Below, one piece after another: positions 1 to 7,726 of a stretch of DNA of 64,000 nt (position 1 is its first letter; every line of letters starts with the position of its first letter). The DNA comes from Virgibacillus halodenitrificans JCM 12304 (GTDB taxonomy: Bacteria > Bacillota > Bacilli > Bacillales > Amphibacillaceae): positions 1 through 64,000 of the forward strand of contig NZ_BAZS01000023.1 of the NCBI RefSeq assembly GCF_001310895.1, in the 5' to 3' direction. The notes beneath the pieces were generated by a model. The model had not been told where the DNA came from. It saw nothing but the letters and a program-made list of their open reading frames with translations, and made no database searches. A program made the translations under genes and the position numbers.

Positions 1-789
1 AAGTTCCGCTATAACGCTTCGAAGCGTGAACATGCAGGGAATTTTAATAAATTTCAACTTTGCAACGGAGGATGGGAATGATGGAACCATGTTTCCTGAA
101 ACCATCCCGTCAACAAATCCTGCATGCGTCAAGGCTGACAGGCTTTGGGGTATGAAGCACAGGTGATTCGGCAGAACGAAGGCTGAAGCCACTTGATAAG
201 AGAAGGTATGCCGACGGATATGCCGCACGGCTGAAAAACTGGATATGGTGAGAATGTTCTCACGAAAGGGGACTGACAAACTTCCGAATGTACGGGTCTA
301 AAGATTGAACATAGGGAAACTTATGTGTCATCCAACGATGACGTGAGTGGTGTAGAGTAAAAATGCGCCCTCTGAAATACGCTATACCGGACAACGGCGG
401 TATCCAGCTCACAGGCTTATAGGAAGCACCTACGTCCAGTATCGATAGCTACGTTGTAAGGGACTTGGAAAGCAAGGAACGTTGAACCAAGAGCTGTCAC
501 TCGAAACGTTTGCTATAAGGCATGCGCTGAAAAGCATTTATCTTTGCGAGGGTAGGGGTATGACCGAAGAATCTTCTGTAATGGAAGTGGAGGAACAGCC
601 CCAAGTCTAGCGAATGGAACGATGGTTTTACAAACGTGCATTGCACCGATCGGGTAGGAAAGTGGGAACATCGCTCAGACAAGGAGAGATGCCACAGTGC
701 AAACTTTCGGACAAGAGGTTTACCGTCATAGATTTCATTGCTCGAAGGTAACGAGTAACTTATCATCACAGTACATCTTGTTAGATGGA

Positions 790-823
790 GCGCGAAATGC
801 GGGGAAACCTGCACGTTTCGTGT
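790..823 (+). ncRNA. Domain V of the outer group II intron
   Basis: The outer stem 790-797 pairs with 816-823 and includes a G-U wobble at 792/821. The inner stem 798-803 pairs with 808-813 and closes a GAAA loop. Positions 814-815 (CG) form the two-nucleotide bulge. The total of 34 nt and the 8+6+4+6+2+8 layout match group II domain V exactly. The triad reads CGC rather than AGC, as known for some bacterial introns. Confidence 0.75.
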
Positions 824-1428
824 GGAGCAGGGGGTGCGACAAGATGTGACTTCTTTCGTATGAAGCCAGTGTCTATATAGATTATCCAGTTGCATTAGGA
901 TATTCCCTTCCGAAACTGCATGATGAGTAATCATGATGTAGGTTGCATGAGGATGTGCTTGACTTGAAACTTCGTGTCTAAGTGGATGGGAGCGAGGGAA
1001 AGAGTAGCATGGTTAATGATAAATGAATCTCTATAAGCATCGTCACCGCAGTCGTCAGATAAGACACAGCTAGACTGACGTTTCATAGGTAGGGAAAGTA
1101 TTCTCCCCTGAATATCTTTAATGCAACCCCACAAACCTATCGGTGTATTGGAGAAACCTAACCTACTCATAGCTGGCAGAAGTTAAACTTGGTAAGTCCA
1201 ATTGGGGTCCTGAAAATTAGAGGTAAGCTGAGCGTAAGCAAAGCCCAATTCCCCAAATGGATATGGGAGGTTGGAAGAAGTGAATGCCACCATGCCGAAA
1301 GGAACAGGAATCGAAAATAACTGGGTGGATAGTGTTTCATAACATAACTCGAAAGAGTGCTGACTTCCAACTGGTGTGCAACATGGAATAAAGCGTTGAT
1401 GAATAATTCAAAAGGATGGTAACAGCCG

Positions 1429-3192
1429 ATGAACACTTCTATGAAGTCCGCATTACCAAACATTACTGATTGGGATAGTATTAATTGGTTAAAGATTAGT
1501 CAGTATGTAGAAAAATTACAGCAACGAATATTCCATGCCGAACGTCTAGGAAACATCCGTAGGGTAAGAGATTTACAAAGGCTGCTAATGAGAAGTCAAA
1601 CTGCATTACTACTCTCAATTCGAAGAGTTACCCAAATTAATAAGGGGAAACGAACGGCTGGGGTTGATGGACATAAAGCTTTAACTCCTTATGAGAGAAT
1701 TGAACTCTATAATAAAATGAAGGACATGAATATCAAGTGTCATAGACCAAAGCCAGCTTATCGAACTTATCTCAAAAAGAAAAACGGAAAACTTAGACCC
1801 CTGGGAATACCGACAATGAAAGATAGAGTTTATCAAAACATTGCTAAGTTAGCCCTTGAACCACAGTGGGAAGCTAAATTTGAACCAACTTCTTATGGTT
1901 TTAGACCTAAAAGAAATTGTCATGATGCAATTCAAAGAATTCACACCACTGTTGGTAATAAGAAGGTGTGGATATTTGAAGGCGACTTCAAAGGTTGTTT
2001 CGATAACTTAAACCATGACTATATCCTTGAACAAATTAAAGGGTTTCCAGCCTTTAATATAATAGCAAAGTGGTTAAAAGCAGGTTTTGTAGATAACAAT
2101 GTATTCCATGAATCGGAAGATGGAACTCCTCAAGGTGGCATTATTTCACCACTTCTAGCCAATATTGCACTACATGGCCTAGAAGATTTACTTAACATAA
2201 AATACCGAATGGTAAAGAGGAAAACTAAAATTTCTTATGAAAATCGGGCTAAGTTTGCCGTTACTAAATATGCTGATGACTTCGTCATCATGTGTGAATC
2301 TAAGGAAGATGCTAATGGTTTATATAATAAACTGAAGCCGTACCTTCAAACCAGGGGGCTTGAGTTAGCAATGAACAAAACGAAAATAACGCATATTGAA
2401 GAAGGGTTTGATTTCTTAGGTTTCAACATAAGAAAATATAAAACTCATAATGGTAGTAAAGTTCTTACCAAACCTTCCAAGGATAGCATTAAAAATGCGA
2501 AGAGGAAAATCAGCGATAAAGCAAGGCAATTATACGGGAAAAACGTACAAAAACTAATTGAGACGCTTAATCCTATTACTTTAGGCACAGCGAATTACTG
2601 GAGTCCAACTGTCGCCAAAAAAGTCTTTTCGGAAATGGATTCACATATCTGGAAAATCCAATACAAATTTCTACGAAGACTTCACCCGAAAAAGAGTTGG
2701 CAATGGATTAGTCAAAGATACTTTAAACCAGATAAAACTGGTCAAAGTAAAAATAATTGGATATTAACTGATCCAATTACTAATAACCAACTGAAAAAGG
2801 TGTCTTGGATACCAATTGTACGACACGTGCAAATTAAACATGATTATAGTCCTTTTAATAAAAATCTCAAAGATTATTTTGAGAAACGTGATATTAAAGA
2901 GTTTGATAGGAACAATGTAGCGTATAGACAAAAGTTAGCGAAAAAGCAGAAATACAAATGCCCTTTGTGTAGTAAATCAATCGCAGATAGAACCGAAGGT
3001 TTAGAGATGCATCATAAAATTCCTAGAGTTAAAGGTGGAAGTAATGAATATAAGAACATAGAATTGGTTCACATATCTTGCCATCTAGAATATCACAAGA
3101 TATTCCCTGCAAGAGATAATATTCCAAACAAGGCTCAAGTTCGGGGCGTTATGAGCTACATAAAGAGAAAGAAGATAATAGGATTAATTTAG
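1429..3192 (+). CDS. ltrA: Group II intron-encoded reverse transcriptase/maturase with C-terminal HNH endonuclease
   Basis: This 587-residue protein reverse-transcribes and matures its own intron RNA and nicks target DNA during retrohoming. Residues 1-95 resemble the N-terminal RT domain of intron proteins. The RT core follows, with a conserved aspartate in FEGDFKGCF (about 183-191), GTPQGGIISPLLANI (232-246) and the catalytic YADD at 281-284. A maturase/X region follows. The C-terminus is an HNH nuclease: CPLC at 511-514, HH at 528-529, C551 and H556. The start has an upstream AAAGGATGG. All catalytic motifs are intact, so the protein is probably functional. It lies wholly inside the inner intron's domain IV. 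Confidence 0.93.
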   Translation: MNTSMKSALPNITDWDSINWLKISQYVEKLQQRIFHAERLGNIRRVRDLQRLLMRSQTALLLSIRRVTQINKGKRTAGVDGHKALTPYERIELYNKMKDMNIKCHRPKPAYRTYLKKKNGKLRPLGIPTMKDRVYQNIAKLALEPQWEAKFEPTSYGFRPKRNCHDAIQRIHTTVGNKKVWIFEGDFKGCFDNLNHDYILEQIKGFPAFNIIAKWLKAGFVDNNVFHESEDGTPQGGIISPLLANIALHGLEDLLNIKYRMVKRKTKISYENRAKFAVTKYADDFVIMCESKEDANGLYNKLKPYLQTRGLELAMNKTKITHIEEGFDFLGFNIRKYKTHNGSKVLTKPSKDSIKNAKRKISDKARQLYGKNVQKLIETLNPITLGTANYWSPTVAKKVFSEMDSHIWKIQYKFLRRLHPKKSWQWISQRYFKPDKTGQSKNNWILTDPITNNQLKKVSWIPIVRHVQIKHDYSPFNKNLKDYFEKRDIKEFDRNNVAYRQKLAKKQKYKCPLCSKSIADRTEGLEMHHKIPRVKGGSNEYKNIELVHISCHLEYHKIFPARDNIPNKAQVRGVMSYIKRKKIIGLI

Positions 3193-3217
3193 ACTAGACA
3201 AGGATAAATGCATGCTT

Positions 3218-3291
3218 GAGCCGTATGTGCTGAAAGGCACACGTGCGTTCTTAGGGGGGAAGGGGATAGTAATATCCCTGACCTACCCGAC
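3218..3291 (+). ncRNA. Domains V and VI of the inner group II intron
   Basis: Domain V (3218-3250) starts GAGCCGTA, has a GAAA tetraloop at 3232-3235 and a CG bulge at 3242-3243. One C is unpaired compared with the usual helix. Domain VI has the stem GGGATA/TATCCC (3263-3268 with 3273-3278) and a lower G-rich/CCC stem, with A3285 bulged seven nucleotides before the 3' end. Confidence 0.75.
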
Positions 3292-3331
3292 AAAAGCTGG
3301 AGATGACCTCAAAGGCTTACCTATTGCTAAC

Positions 3332-3354
3332 AGTTGTGGAAGAAGCACTGTGCC
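3332..3354 (+). repeat. 3' half of a GGGCGC/GGGCCAT element, interrupted by the outer intron
   Basis: Positions 3331-3354 match 4528-4551 at 22 of 24 bases. The match begins exactly at the predicted 3' splice site of the outer intron. In the intact copy at 4522 this block is preceded by AGGGCGC, which is complementary to the outer intron's GCGCCCT (365-371). The 5' half of this copy should therefore lie upstream of the window. Confidence 0.6.
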
Positions 3355-3376
3355 AGATTGTGTAATAACTAATAAT

Positions 3377-3418
3377 AAGCCTACCCCTCAATCAAATAGA
3401 GGATTAAGGGGTAAGCTT
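3377..3418. terminator. Hairpin downstream of the methyltransferase gene
   Basis: An inverted repeat with arms AAGC-CTACCCCT and AGGGGTA-AGCTT lies just past the stop codon of the minus-strand methyltransferase. AT-rich flanks would let it act as a terminator for that gene. Confidence 0.5.
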
Positions 3419-3432
3419 TATTAAACAAATAA

Positions 3433-4350
3433 TTATTTTTTTACAGCATGGATGTAATGAATCGTTTCAAAGGCTTTTAAATAATCCGATCGATCGCTAA
3501 AGAATTTATTATTTATAACATAGGGTGATAAATGTTCGTAAATAAGTAATCCTGCATCTTCTAACAATTTTTCTATTTCGTCATAAGTAAAACATGACTT
3601 CATTGGTTCGCCACTAGCGGATGCCATTTGCACCATATTCTGAACTCGGTTAGATAATCCTTTTTCTTCAAATAGTTTATCATCTGCATAATCAAAAACG
3701 ATGGAACTTCCCAATGGAATCTCTGCAAATAATTCTTTAATTAAATTTGAAATTTCTTCTTTTGTTAAGTAATAGGAAACACCTAAGAGACTATAAAAGG
3801 TTTTTTTGTTTGGTTGAAAACCCTCATCAATAAGGTTTTGTAGGATAATATCTTTGGTGAAGTCCATTGAAACAAAGTGAAAATTATCCGGAATTTGATA
3901 ATTAGATTTGGCTAGCCTATTCCTTTTAAAATCTTGTGTAGACGGATAATCAACTTCAAATATTTCCAACTTAGGGTCTAATTCTGGGTTCCGAAAACAA
4001 AATGTATCCAATCCAGCTCCTAGAATGACATATTGTTTAGCTCCTAGTACTATCTCATGGAATAATACTTTTTCACAATAGGCAGCACGTGCTAATGGAG
4101 TTGGAGAGAGTTGAACTTGTGTAATCCATTTTAATATTTCATCAGGTTGATCTTGAAATTTTATAGCAATTTCATGATTAAAAAATTGAATTCCTTGAAT
4201 CATGTTTTTACGAATATCTTCAAATTCCTTTTGGGTAATTAAATCTTTTGCAATATAATCATCAAAAATCTTTGGTGTGTCATACTTACTATGGTATGCT
4301 CGACCAAAAGCTGATATTAAGGAAGTTAAACTGGATTCATTTTTCTCCAT
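3433..4350 (-). CDS. Class I SAM-dependent methyltransferase, leucine carboxyl methyltransferase-like family
   Basis: This 305-residue cytoplasmic enzyme is predicted to transfer a methyl group from S-adenosylmethionine to an unknown small substrate. The SAM-binding glycine motif is visible as LGAGLDTF near residue 111, followed by a conserved acidic position in EVDYP. Length and motifs fit the Ppm1/LCM-like family found widely in Bacillus and actinobacteria. The start has GGGGG upstream. It has its own consensus promoter (4432-4460) and a terminator-like hairpin in the leader, suggesting attenuation. The neighbours are resistance-type acetyltransferases, so a detoxification or antibiotic-modification role is possible but not shown. 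Confidence 0.8.
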   Translation of the reverse strand: MEKNESSLTSLISAFGRAYHSKYDTPKIFDDYIAKDLITQKEFEDIRKNMIQGIQFFNHEIAIKFQDQPDEILKWITQVQLSPTPLARAAYCEKVLFHEIVLGAKQYVILGAGLDTFCFRNPELDPKLEIFEVDYPSTQDFKRNRLAKSNYQIPDNFHFVSMDFTKDIILQNLIDEGFQPNKKTFYSLLGVSYYLTKEEISNLIKELFAEIPLGSSIVFDYADDKLFEEKGLSNRVQNMVQMASASGEPMKSCFTYDEIEKLLEDAGLLIYEHLSPYVINNKFFSDRSDYLKAFETIHYIHAVKK

Positions 4351-4374
4351 ACATTGATTCCCCCATATAACAAA

Positions 4375-4406
4375 AATAAGATTCCCCTGGCCAGGAGAAT
4401 CTTATT
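4375..4406 (-). terminator. Terminator-like hairpin in the methyltransferase leader (possible attenuator)
   Basis: AATAAGATTC...GAATCTTATT forms a nearly perfect 14-bp hairpin. On the minus strand it is followed by TTATTTTTG. It lies between the promoter and the ribosome-binding site of the methyltransferase, so it would stop transcription before the gene unless overcome. Confidence 0.6.
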
Positions 4407-4431
4407 ATATACGAAAGTATAATAAATGTAA

Positions 4432-4460
4432 ATTATAGCATAATTAAATTATTTTGTCAA
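4432..4460 (-). promoter_or_regulatory. Consensus sigma-A promoter of the methyltransferase gene
   Basis: On the minus strand, TTGACA (4455-4460) and TATAAT (4432-4437) are separated by exactly 17 bp. Both hexamers match consensus. Transcription would start near 4425 and run through the hairpin at 4375-4406. Confidence 0.75.
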
Positions 4461-4521
4461 TAATATTGACTCGTATTTAAATGGTATCGCATGAAAAAAT
4501 CAAAAAATACAATACAACAAT

Positions 4522-4564
4522 AGGGCGCAGTTGTGCAGGAAGCACTGTGCCTGTATTGGGCCAT
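4522..4564 (+). repeat. GGGCGC/GGGCCAT element, copy upstream of the GNAT gene
   Basis: The 43-nt element starts AGGGCGC and ends GGGCCAT. Internally GGCGCAGTTGTGC can fold on GCACTGTGCC. It lies 41 bp before the acetyltransferase start. It shares its ends with the copy at 5175 and its middle with 3332-3354. Function unknown; it may be a recombination or insertion site, or a leader RNA. Confidence 0.55.
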
Positions 4565-4605
4565 ATTGTTTAATTGAATAAACCAAATAAAGGCGGGGAC
4601 ACGAG

Positions 4606-5151
4606 ATGAGAATTGGTCTGAAGGAATTTATTGTTAACGGGAAGCCCTACGTAATTAGGTCTGCAGAAAATAAAGACGCAAAGGATTTGTCTGAAATCAG
4701 ATTGCAGATTGATGGAGAGACAGAAAACCTTGATAGAGAAAAAGGTGAGGCATTCATTGATGTACAAGGTTTTGAACAATTAATCAAAGCAGATACAGAA
4801 AATAAGAAAAACCTTTTTTTAGTTGCCGTGGTTCATGACAAGGTTGTCGGATTTTCAAGATGTGAAGGGAATCCATTAAAACGATTCGCACACAAGGTAG
4901 AGTTTGGAGTTTGTGTCCTAAAAGATTATTGGGGCTACGGTATTGGTAAAAACCTTTTAAAAGAATCAATTGCTTGGGCTGACTTAAACGGAACAAGAAA
5001 AATAACCTTAAACGTTCTTGAAACAAATGAGAAAGCAATAAAACTCTATGAAAGTTTTGGCTTTAAAACTGAAGGAGTTTTAAAAAATGACAAGGTTCTT
5101 TCCGACGGTAAGTATTACAATACCGTTTTAATGGGAAGATTTAATAAATGA
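4606..5151 (+). CDS. GNAT family N-acetyltransferase
   Basis: This 181-residue protein is predicted to acetylate an amine using acetyl-CoA. The acetyl-CoA-binding motif A is visible around residues 105-125 (VCVLKDYWGYGIGKNLL). It is followed by the NEKAIKLYESFGF segment typical of motif B in RimI/RimJ-like and antibiotic-modifying members. An AGGCGGGG precedes the start. It lies between two GGGCGC/GGGCCAT elements and ahead of a chloramphenicol acetyltransferase. The substrate cannot be read from sequence; alternatives are ribosomal-protein, polyamine or antibiotic acetylation. Confidence 0.85.
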   Translation: MRIGLKEFIVNGKPYVIRSAENKDAKDLSEIRLQIDGETENLDREKGEAFIDVQGFEQLIKADTENKKNLFLVAVVHDKVVGFSRCEGNPLKRFAHKVEFGVCVLKDYWGYGIGKNLLKESIAWADLNGTRKITLNVLETNEKAIKLYESFGFKTEGVLKNDKVLSDGKYYNTVLMGRFNK

Positions 5152-5174
5152 TGCCCTGTACCCTGTTCCGCAAA

Positions 5175-5219
5175 AGGGCGCGATAATTGAACAATGTTGT
5201 GCTGCTGGAATAGGGCCAT
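5175..5219 (+). repeat. GGGCGC/GGGCCAT element, copy upstream of catA
   Basis: AGGGCGC (5175-5181) and GGGCCAT (5213-5219) flank 31 nt that differ from the other copy apart from a shared TTGTGC. The element lies just after the GNAT gene and 38 bp before the cat leader peptide. Confidence 0.5.
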
Positions 5220-5256
5220 TTAACGGAGTAACTGATCTGGAGGAAGGGTGTTATCG

Positions 5257-5286
5257 ATGAAGAAAACAGAGAAAATAGCCTTCTAA
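5257..5286 (+). CDS. catL: Leader peptide MKKTEKIAF of the chloramphenicol acetyltransferase
   Basis: This nine-codon ORF has a strong GGAGG site upstream (about 5239-5245). Its last codons and stop lie in the left arm of a hairpin that hides the catA ribosome-binding site. Inducible cat genes of Gram-positive bacteria (cat-86, pC194-type) carry leaders of this length; a ribosome stalled by chloramphenicol opens the hairpin. The MKK-T/S-E/D start resembles known cat leaders. The assignment rests on architecture and recalled family knowledge. Confidence 0.78.
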   Translation: MKKTEKIAF

Positions 5287-5313
5287 ATAAAAAGTTAATA
5301 AAATTTAGGAGGC
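5278..5313 (+). promoter_or_regulatory. Translational attenuator hairpin sequestering the catA ribosome-binding site
   Basis: Positions 5278-5288 pair with 5303-5313 over 11 bp, with one G-U wobble and a 14-nt loop. The right arm contains AGGAGG (5307-5312), the Shine-Dalgarno sequence of catA, 9 bp before its ATG. The left arm contains the last two leader codons and the stop. This is the classical drug-inducible cat attenuator. Confidence 0.85.
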
Positions 5314-5321
5314 ATATAATA

Positions 5322-5975
5322 ATGAGTTTTAAGAGGATTAACTTAGATGATTGGTATCGAAAGGAATATTTCGAACATTATTTGAATCAACAAACAACGT
5401 TTAGCATGACGTCTGAGATAGATATTAGTATTTTATATAACAACATCAAAAAAAATGATTTCAAGTTTTATCCAACGTTCATCTACATGGTAACAAACGT
5501 AGTGAATAGCAATACCGCATTCAGAAAATCGTTTGATAACGAGGGATATTTGGGTTGCTGGGAAAAGTTACATCCAAGTTACACGATCTTTGATGACAGT
5601 TCAGAAACTTTCTCAAGCATATGGACTGAAATAACTGACAGCTTTAAACAATTCCATAAGGAGTATGAAGAAGATGTAAATACGTATAAAGGTGTAGGAG
5701 GTTTATTCCCAAAATCTCCTGTTCCTAATAACACTGTTCCTATATCGATGATCCCTTGGAGTTCATTTACTGCTTTTAACCTGAATATAAATAATGGCGG
5801 TAATTTTCTTTTCCCGATTATTACGGCGGGAAAGTTTATAAAAAAAGATGATGGTATATTTCTACCAGTGGCCTTACAAGTTCATCATGCTGTTTGTGAT
5901 GGTTATCATGCAGGATTATTTATGAATAGCCTTCAAAGTTTATCAGATCATTCCCATGAATGGTTATCAAAGTAA
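5322..5975 (+). CDS. catA: Chloramphenicol O-acetyltransferase, type A
   Basis: This 217-residue trimeric cytoplasmic enzyme transfers acetyl from acetyl-CoA to chloramphenicol. The catalytic signature QVHHAVCDGYHAG is at 186-198, with the general base at His189 and structural Asp193. The LGYW-like LGCWEKLHPSYTIF and TFSSIW segments match class A CATs such as cat-86 over the full length. Expression is predicted to be chloramphenicol-inducible through the leader and hairpin at 5257-5313. A terminator follows at 6041-6080. It sits in a small block of resistance-type genes next to mobile elements, which suggests acquisition. Confidence 0.93.
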   Translation: MSFKRINLDDWYRKEYFEHYLNQQTTFSMTSEIDISILYNNIKKNDFKFYPTFIYMVTNVVNSNTAFRKSFDNEGYLGCWEKLHPSYTIFDDSSETFSSIWTEITDSFKQFHKEYEEDVNTYKGVGGLFPKSPVPNNTVPISMIPWSSFTAFNLNINNGGNFLFPIITAGKFIKKDDGIFLPVALQVHHAVCDGYHAGLFMNSLQSLSDHSHEWLSK

Positions 5976-6040
5976 CTATTAAACAATCGTGCTCTATTCT
6001 TAAATAGGGATTATGCCGCTAAAGACCGTTTTAATAGAAT

Positions 6041-6080
6041 AAAGAGGGCTTAGAGAATCTGTTTCTCTAAGCCCTTTTAA
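6041..6080 (+). terminator. Rho-independent terminator of catA
   Basis: AAGAGGGCTTAGAGAA pairs with TTCTCTAAGCCCTTTT, followed by AATATTTTT. Confidence 0.85.
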
Positions 6081-6291
6081 TATTTTTAAACTTATATTAC
6101 AGTTATGCAAATCGTGTGAATTATCGTTTTGTACCTCACAAGTAATCCCGTTTTTTTTAATAACGTTTTTTCATTTTATGGGTGATAATCTATTCTCCAG
6201 TGAAGTAGCCGTACATGACCGAATTAGTTTAGGGAGATACATTACCGGGAACGAAATTACAAGTAATTCTATTCACGAAGGAGTTGGGGAA

Positions 6292-7701
6292 ATGACACCA
6301 GAACAAATAGGTTTTACCTTTTTGTATTTGGCAGCCTTTCTACTAATTGGAAAATGGATCCGAATAAAAGTTAAATGGTTACAAAACTTATTCTTGCCAT
6401 CCTCCATTATAGGTGGATTTATAGCTTTAATTCTAGGTCCACAAGTACTTGGGAAGCTTGCTGGATTTGTGGTAAGTGATAATTCCTTTTTAACAAATGG
6501 GATTATGACAAAGGAAGTGATGGAAGTATGGAGCGCCTTACCAGGAATAATGATTAATGTAGTCTTTGCTACTTTATTTTTAGGTGCCACCATCCCTACA
6601 CTGGCAAAAATTTGGGAATATGGTGGTCCCCAACTTGCCTTTGGATGGACAATGGGATGGGGGCAATATGTAATAGGTATATTATTAACTATATTAGTAT
6701 TAACTCCATTTTTGGGATTGCCTCCAATGGCCGGTGCTCTTATTGAAGTAGCATTTGAAGGTGGTCACGGTACAGCAGCAGGAATGGCTGGCACATTTAA
6801 AGAGATGGGCTTTTCTGAAGCCTATGATCTTTCCATTGGCCTTGCGACTGTTGGTATCCTCTCAGGAATAATTATGGGAATCATTTTGATTAATTGGGCA
6901 GTCAGAAAAGAGAAAACCCAGGTTATTAAAGATGTGAAAGGTTTTTCAACGCTAAGAAAACAAGGGATCATGGAATTCCAGAATAGAGAACCTGCAGCAA
7001 AAATGACCGTAAGACCTGAATCCATTGAGCCACTTTCACTCCATTTCGCGGTTGTGGGAATGGCAGTTTTTCTTGGTTGGCTTATCTTAAAGCTGTTAAT
7101 ATGGATAGAAAGTGTCACATGGGGGATGTGGACAGACTCTGCATTCATGACATATATTCCTCTATTTCCTCTGGCAATGATTGGCGGAATTCTCATTCAA
7201 GTTGTCTTTAATAAAGTAGATAATTCCGAGGTTCTCGATCGTAGAATGATTAACCGCATCCAAGGATTCTCGCTTGATATACTAATACTAACTGCAATTG
7301 GAACCGTTTCATTGGACGTAATCGGAGAGTATATCATTCCGTTTCTATTATTAGCTGGGGCAGGTATTCTTTGGAATGTATTTGGTTTTCTTGTACTGGC
7401 TCCTAGAATAATCCCAACGTATTGGTTTGAAAGAGGGATTGGTGATTTTGGTCAGTCGATGGGAGTCACAGCTACTGGTCTTCTATTGATGCGTGTAGTG
7501 GATCCGAATAATGAGTCTCCAGCATTCCAAGGGTTTGGTTATAAACAACTGGTGTACGAGCCTTTTTTAGGTGGAGGGTTAGTCACCGCATTATCTGTCC
7601 CCATCATTTATCAACTTGGAGCTATACCATTTTTAATATTTGCAGCAGTCATGTGTATAGTAGGAGCTCTAACCGGATTATTATATTTTGGGAAAAAATA
7701 A
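6292..7701 (+). CDS. gltS: Sodium:glutamate symporter-like protein (GltS/ESS family)
   Basis: This polytopic membrane protein of 469 residues has about 10-12 hydrophobic segments and the family's repeated glycine-rich re-entrant regions (FEGGHGTAAGMAGTF near 192-206 and IGDFGQSMGVTATG later). It is expected to import glutamate or a related anion with Na+. I chose the start at 6292 because AAGGAG lies just upstream; an ATG at 6178 would add 38 non-family residues. The predicted Na+/H+ antiporter follows 25 bp downstream, suggesting a Na+-linked transcription unit. The substrate is inferred from family only. Confidence 0.85.
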   Translation: MTPEQIGFTFLYLAAFLLIGKWIRIKVKWLQNLFLPSSIIGGFIALILGPQVLGKLAGFVVSDNSFLTNGIMTKEVMEVWSALPGIMINVVFATLFLGATIPTLAKIWEYGGPQLAFGWTMGWGQYVIGILLTILVLTPFLGLPPMAGALIEVAFEGGHGTAAGMAGTFKEMGFSEAYDLSIGLATVGILSGIIMGIILINWAVRKEKTQVIKDVKGFSTLRKQGIMEFQNREPAAKMTVRPESIEPLSLHFAVVGMAVFLGWLILKLLIWIESVTWGMWTDSAFMTYIPLFPLAMIGGILIQVVFNKVDNSEVLDRRMINRIQGFSLDILILTAIGTVSLDVIGEYIIPFLLLAGAGILWNVFGFLVLAPRIIPTYWFERGIGDFGQSMGVTATGLLLMRVVDPNNESPAFQGFGYKQLVYEPFLGGGLVTALSVPIIYQLGAIPFLIFAAVMCIVGALTGLLYFGKK

Positions 7702-7726
7702 GTAAAAATGTAAGGAGGGAAGGCGG

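Larger units (their letters stand above)
834..3291 (+). mobile_element. Inner group II intron, complete, with reverse transcriptase ORF
   Basis: It begins GTGCGAC at 834 and ends CTACCCGAC at 3291. About 595 nt of structured RNA (domains I-III) precede the ORF, which fills domain IV. CCCCTG at 1105-1110 is complementary to CAGGGG at 828-833, directly before the 5' splice site, giving a 6-bp EBS1-IBS1 pair about 271 nt into the intron. Domain V is at 3218-3250. The domain VI hairpin is 3254-3288, with A3285 as probable branch point at -7. The intact structure and full ORF suggest it is, or recently was, mobile. The reverse transcriptase looks like the cyanobacterial/chloroplast-like lineage; class assignment is inference. 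Confidence 0.82.
1..3331 (+). mobile_element. Outer group II intron (ORF-less, 5' end outside window), split by an inner intron
   Basis: Positions 1-833 have no coding ORF and look like group II ribozyme RNA. A 34-nt domain V lies at 790-823: an 8-bp stem, CG bulge, 6-bp stem and GAAA tetraloop, with a CGC-type triad at 791-793. Domain VI is split. Its left arm is 826-833; its right arm (3320-3328) pairs with it only if 834-3291 is removed, leaving A3323 as a single bulged adenosine. The upper stem is AAGC 3294-3297 with GCTT 3315-3318. The 3' end is placed at 3331, in AC. A GCGCCCT at 365-371 is the likely EBS1. No GTGYG start was found in the window, so the 5' end is probably upstream. No ORF in domain IV; mobility would need a reverse transcriptase from elsewhere. 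Confidence 0.72.

Noticed and set aside
497-1463. Three minus-strand open frames over the intron RNA
   Set aside because: They have no ribosome-binding sites and no protein similarity, and they lie across structured intron RNA of the other strand.
4522-5219. Classical integron attC sites
   Set aside because: The elements lack the RYYYAAC/GTTRRRY simple-site pattern, and no integron integrase is visible. I keep them as an unnamed repeat family.
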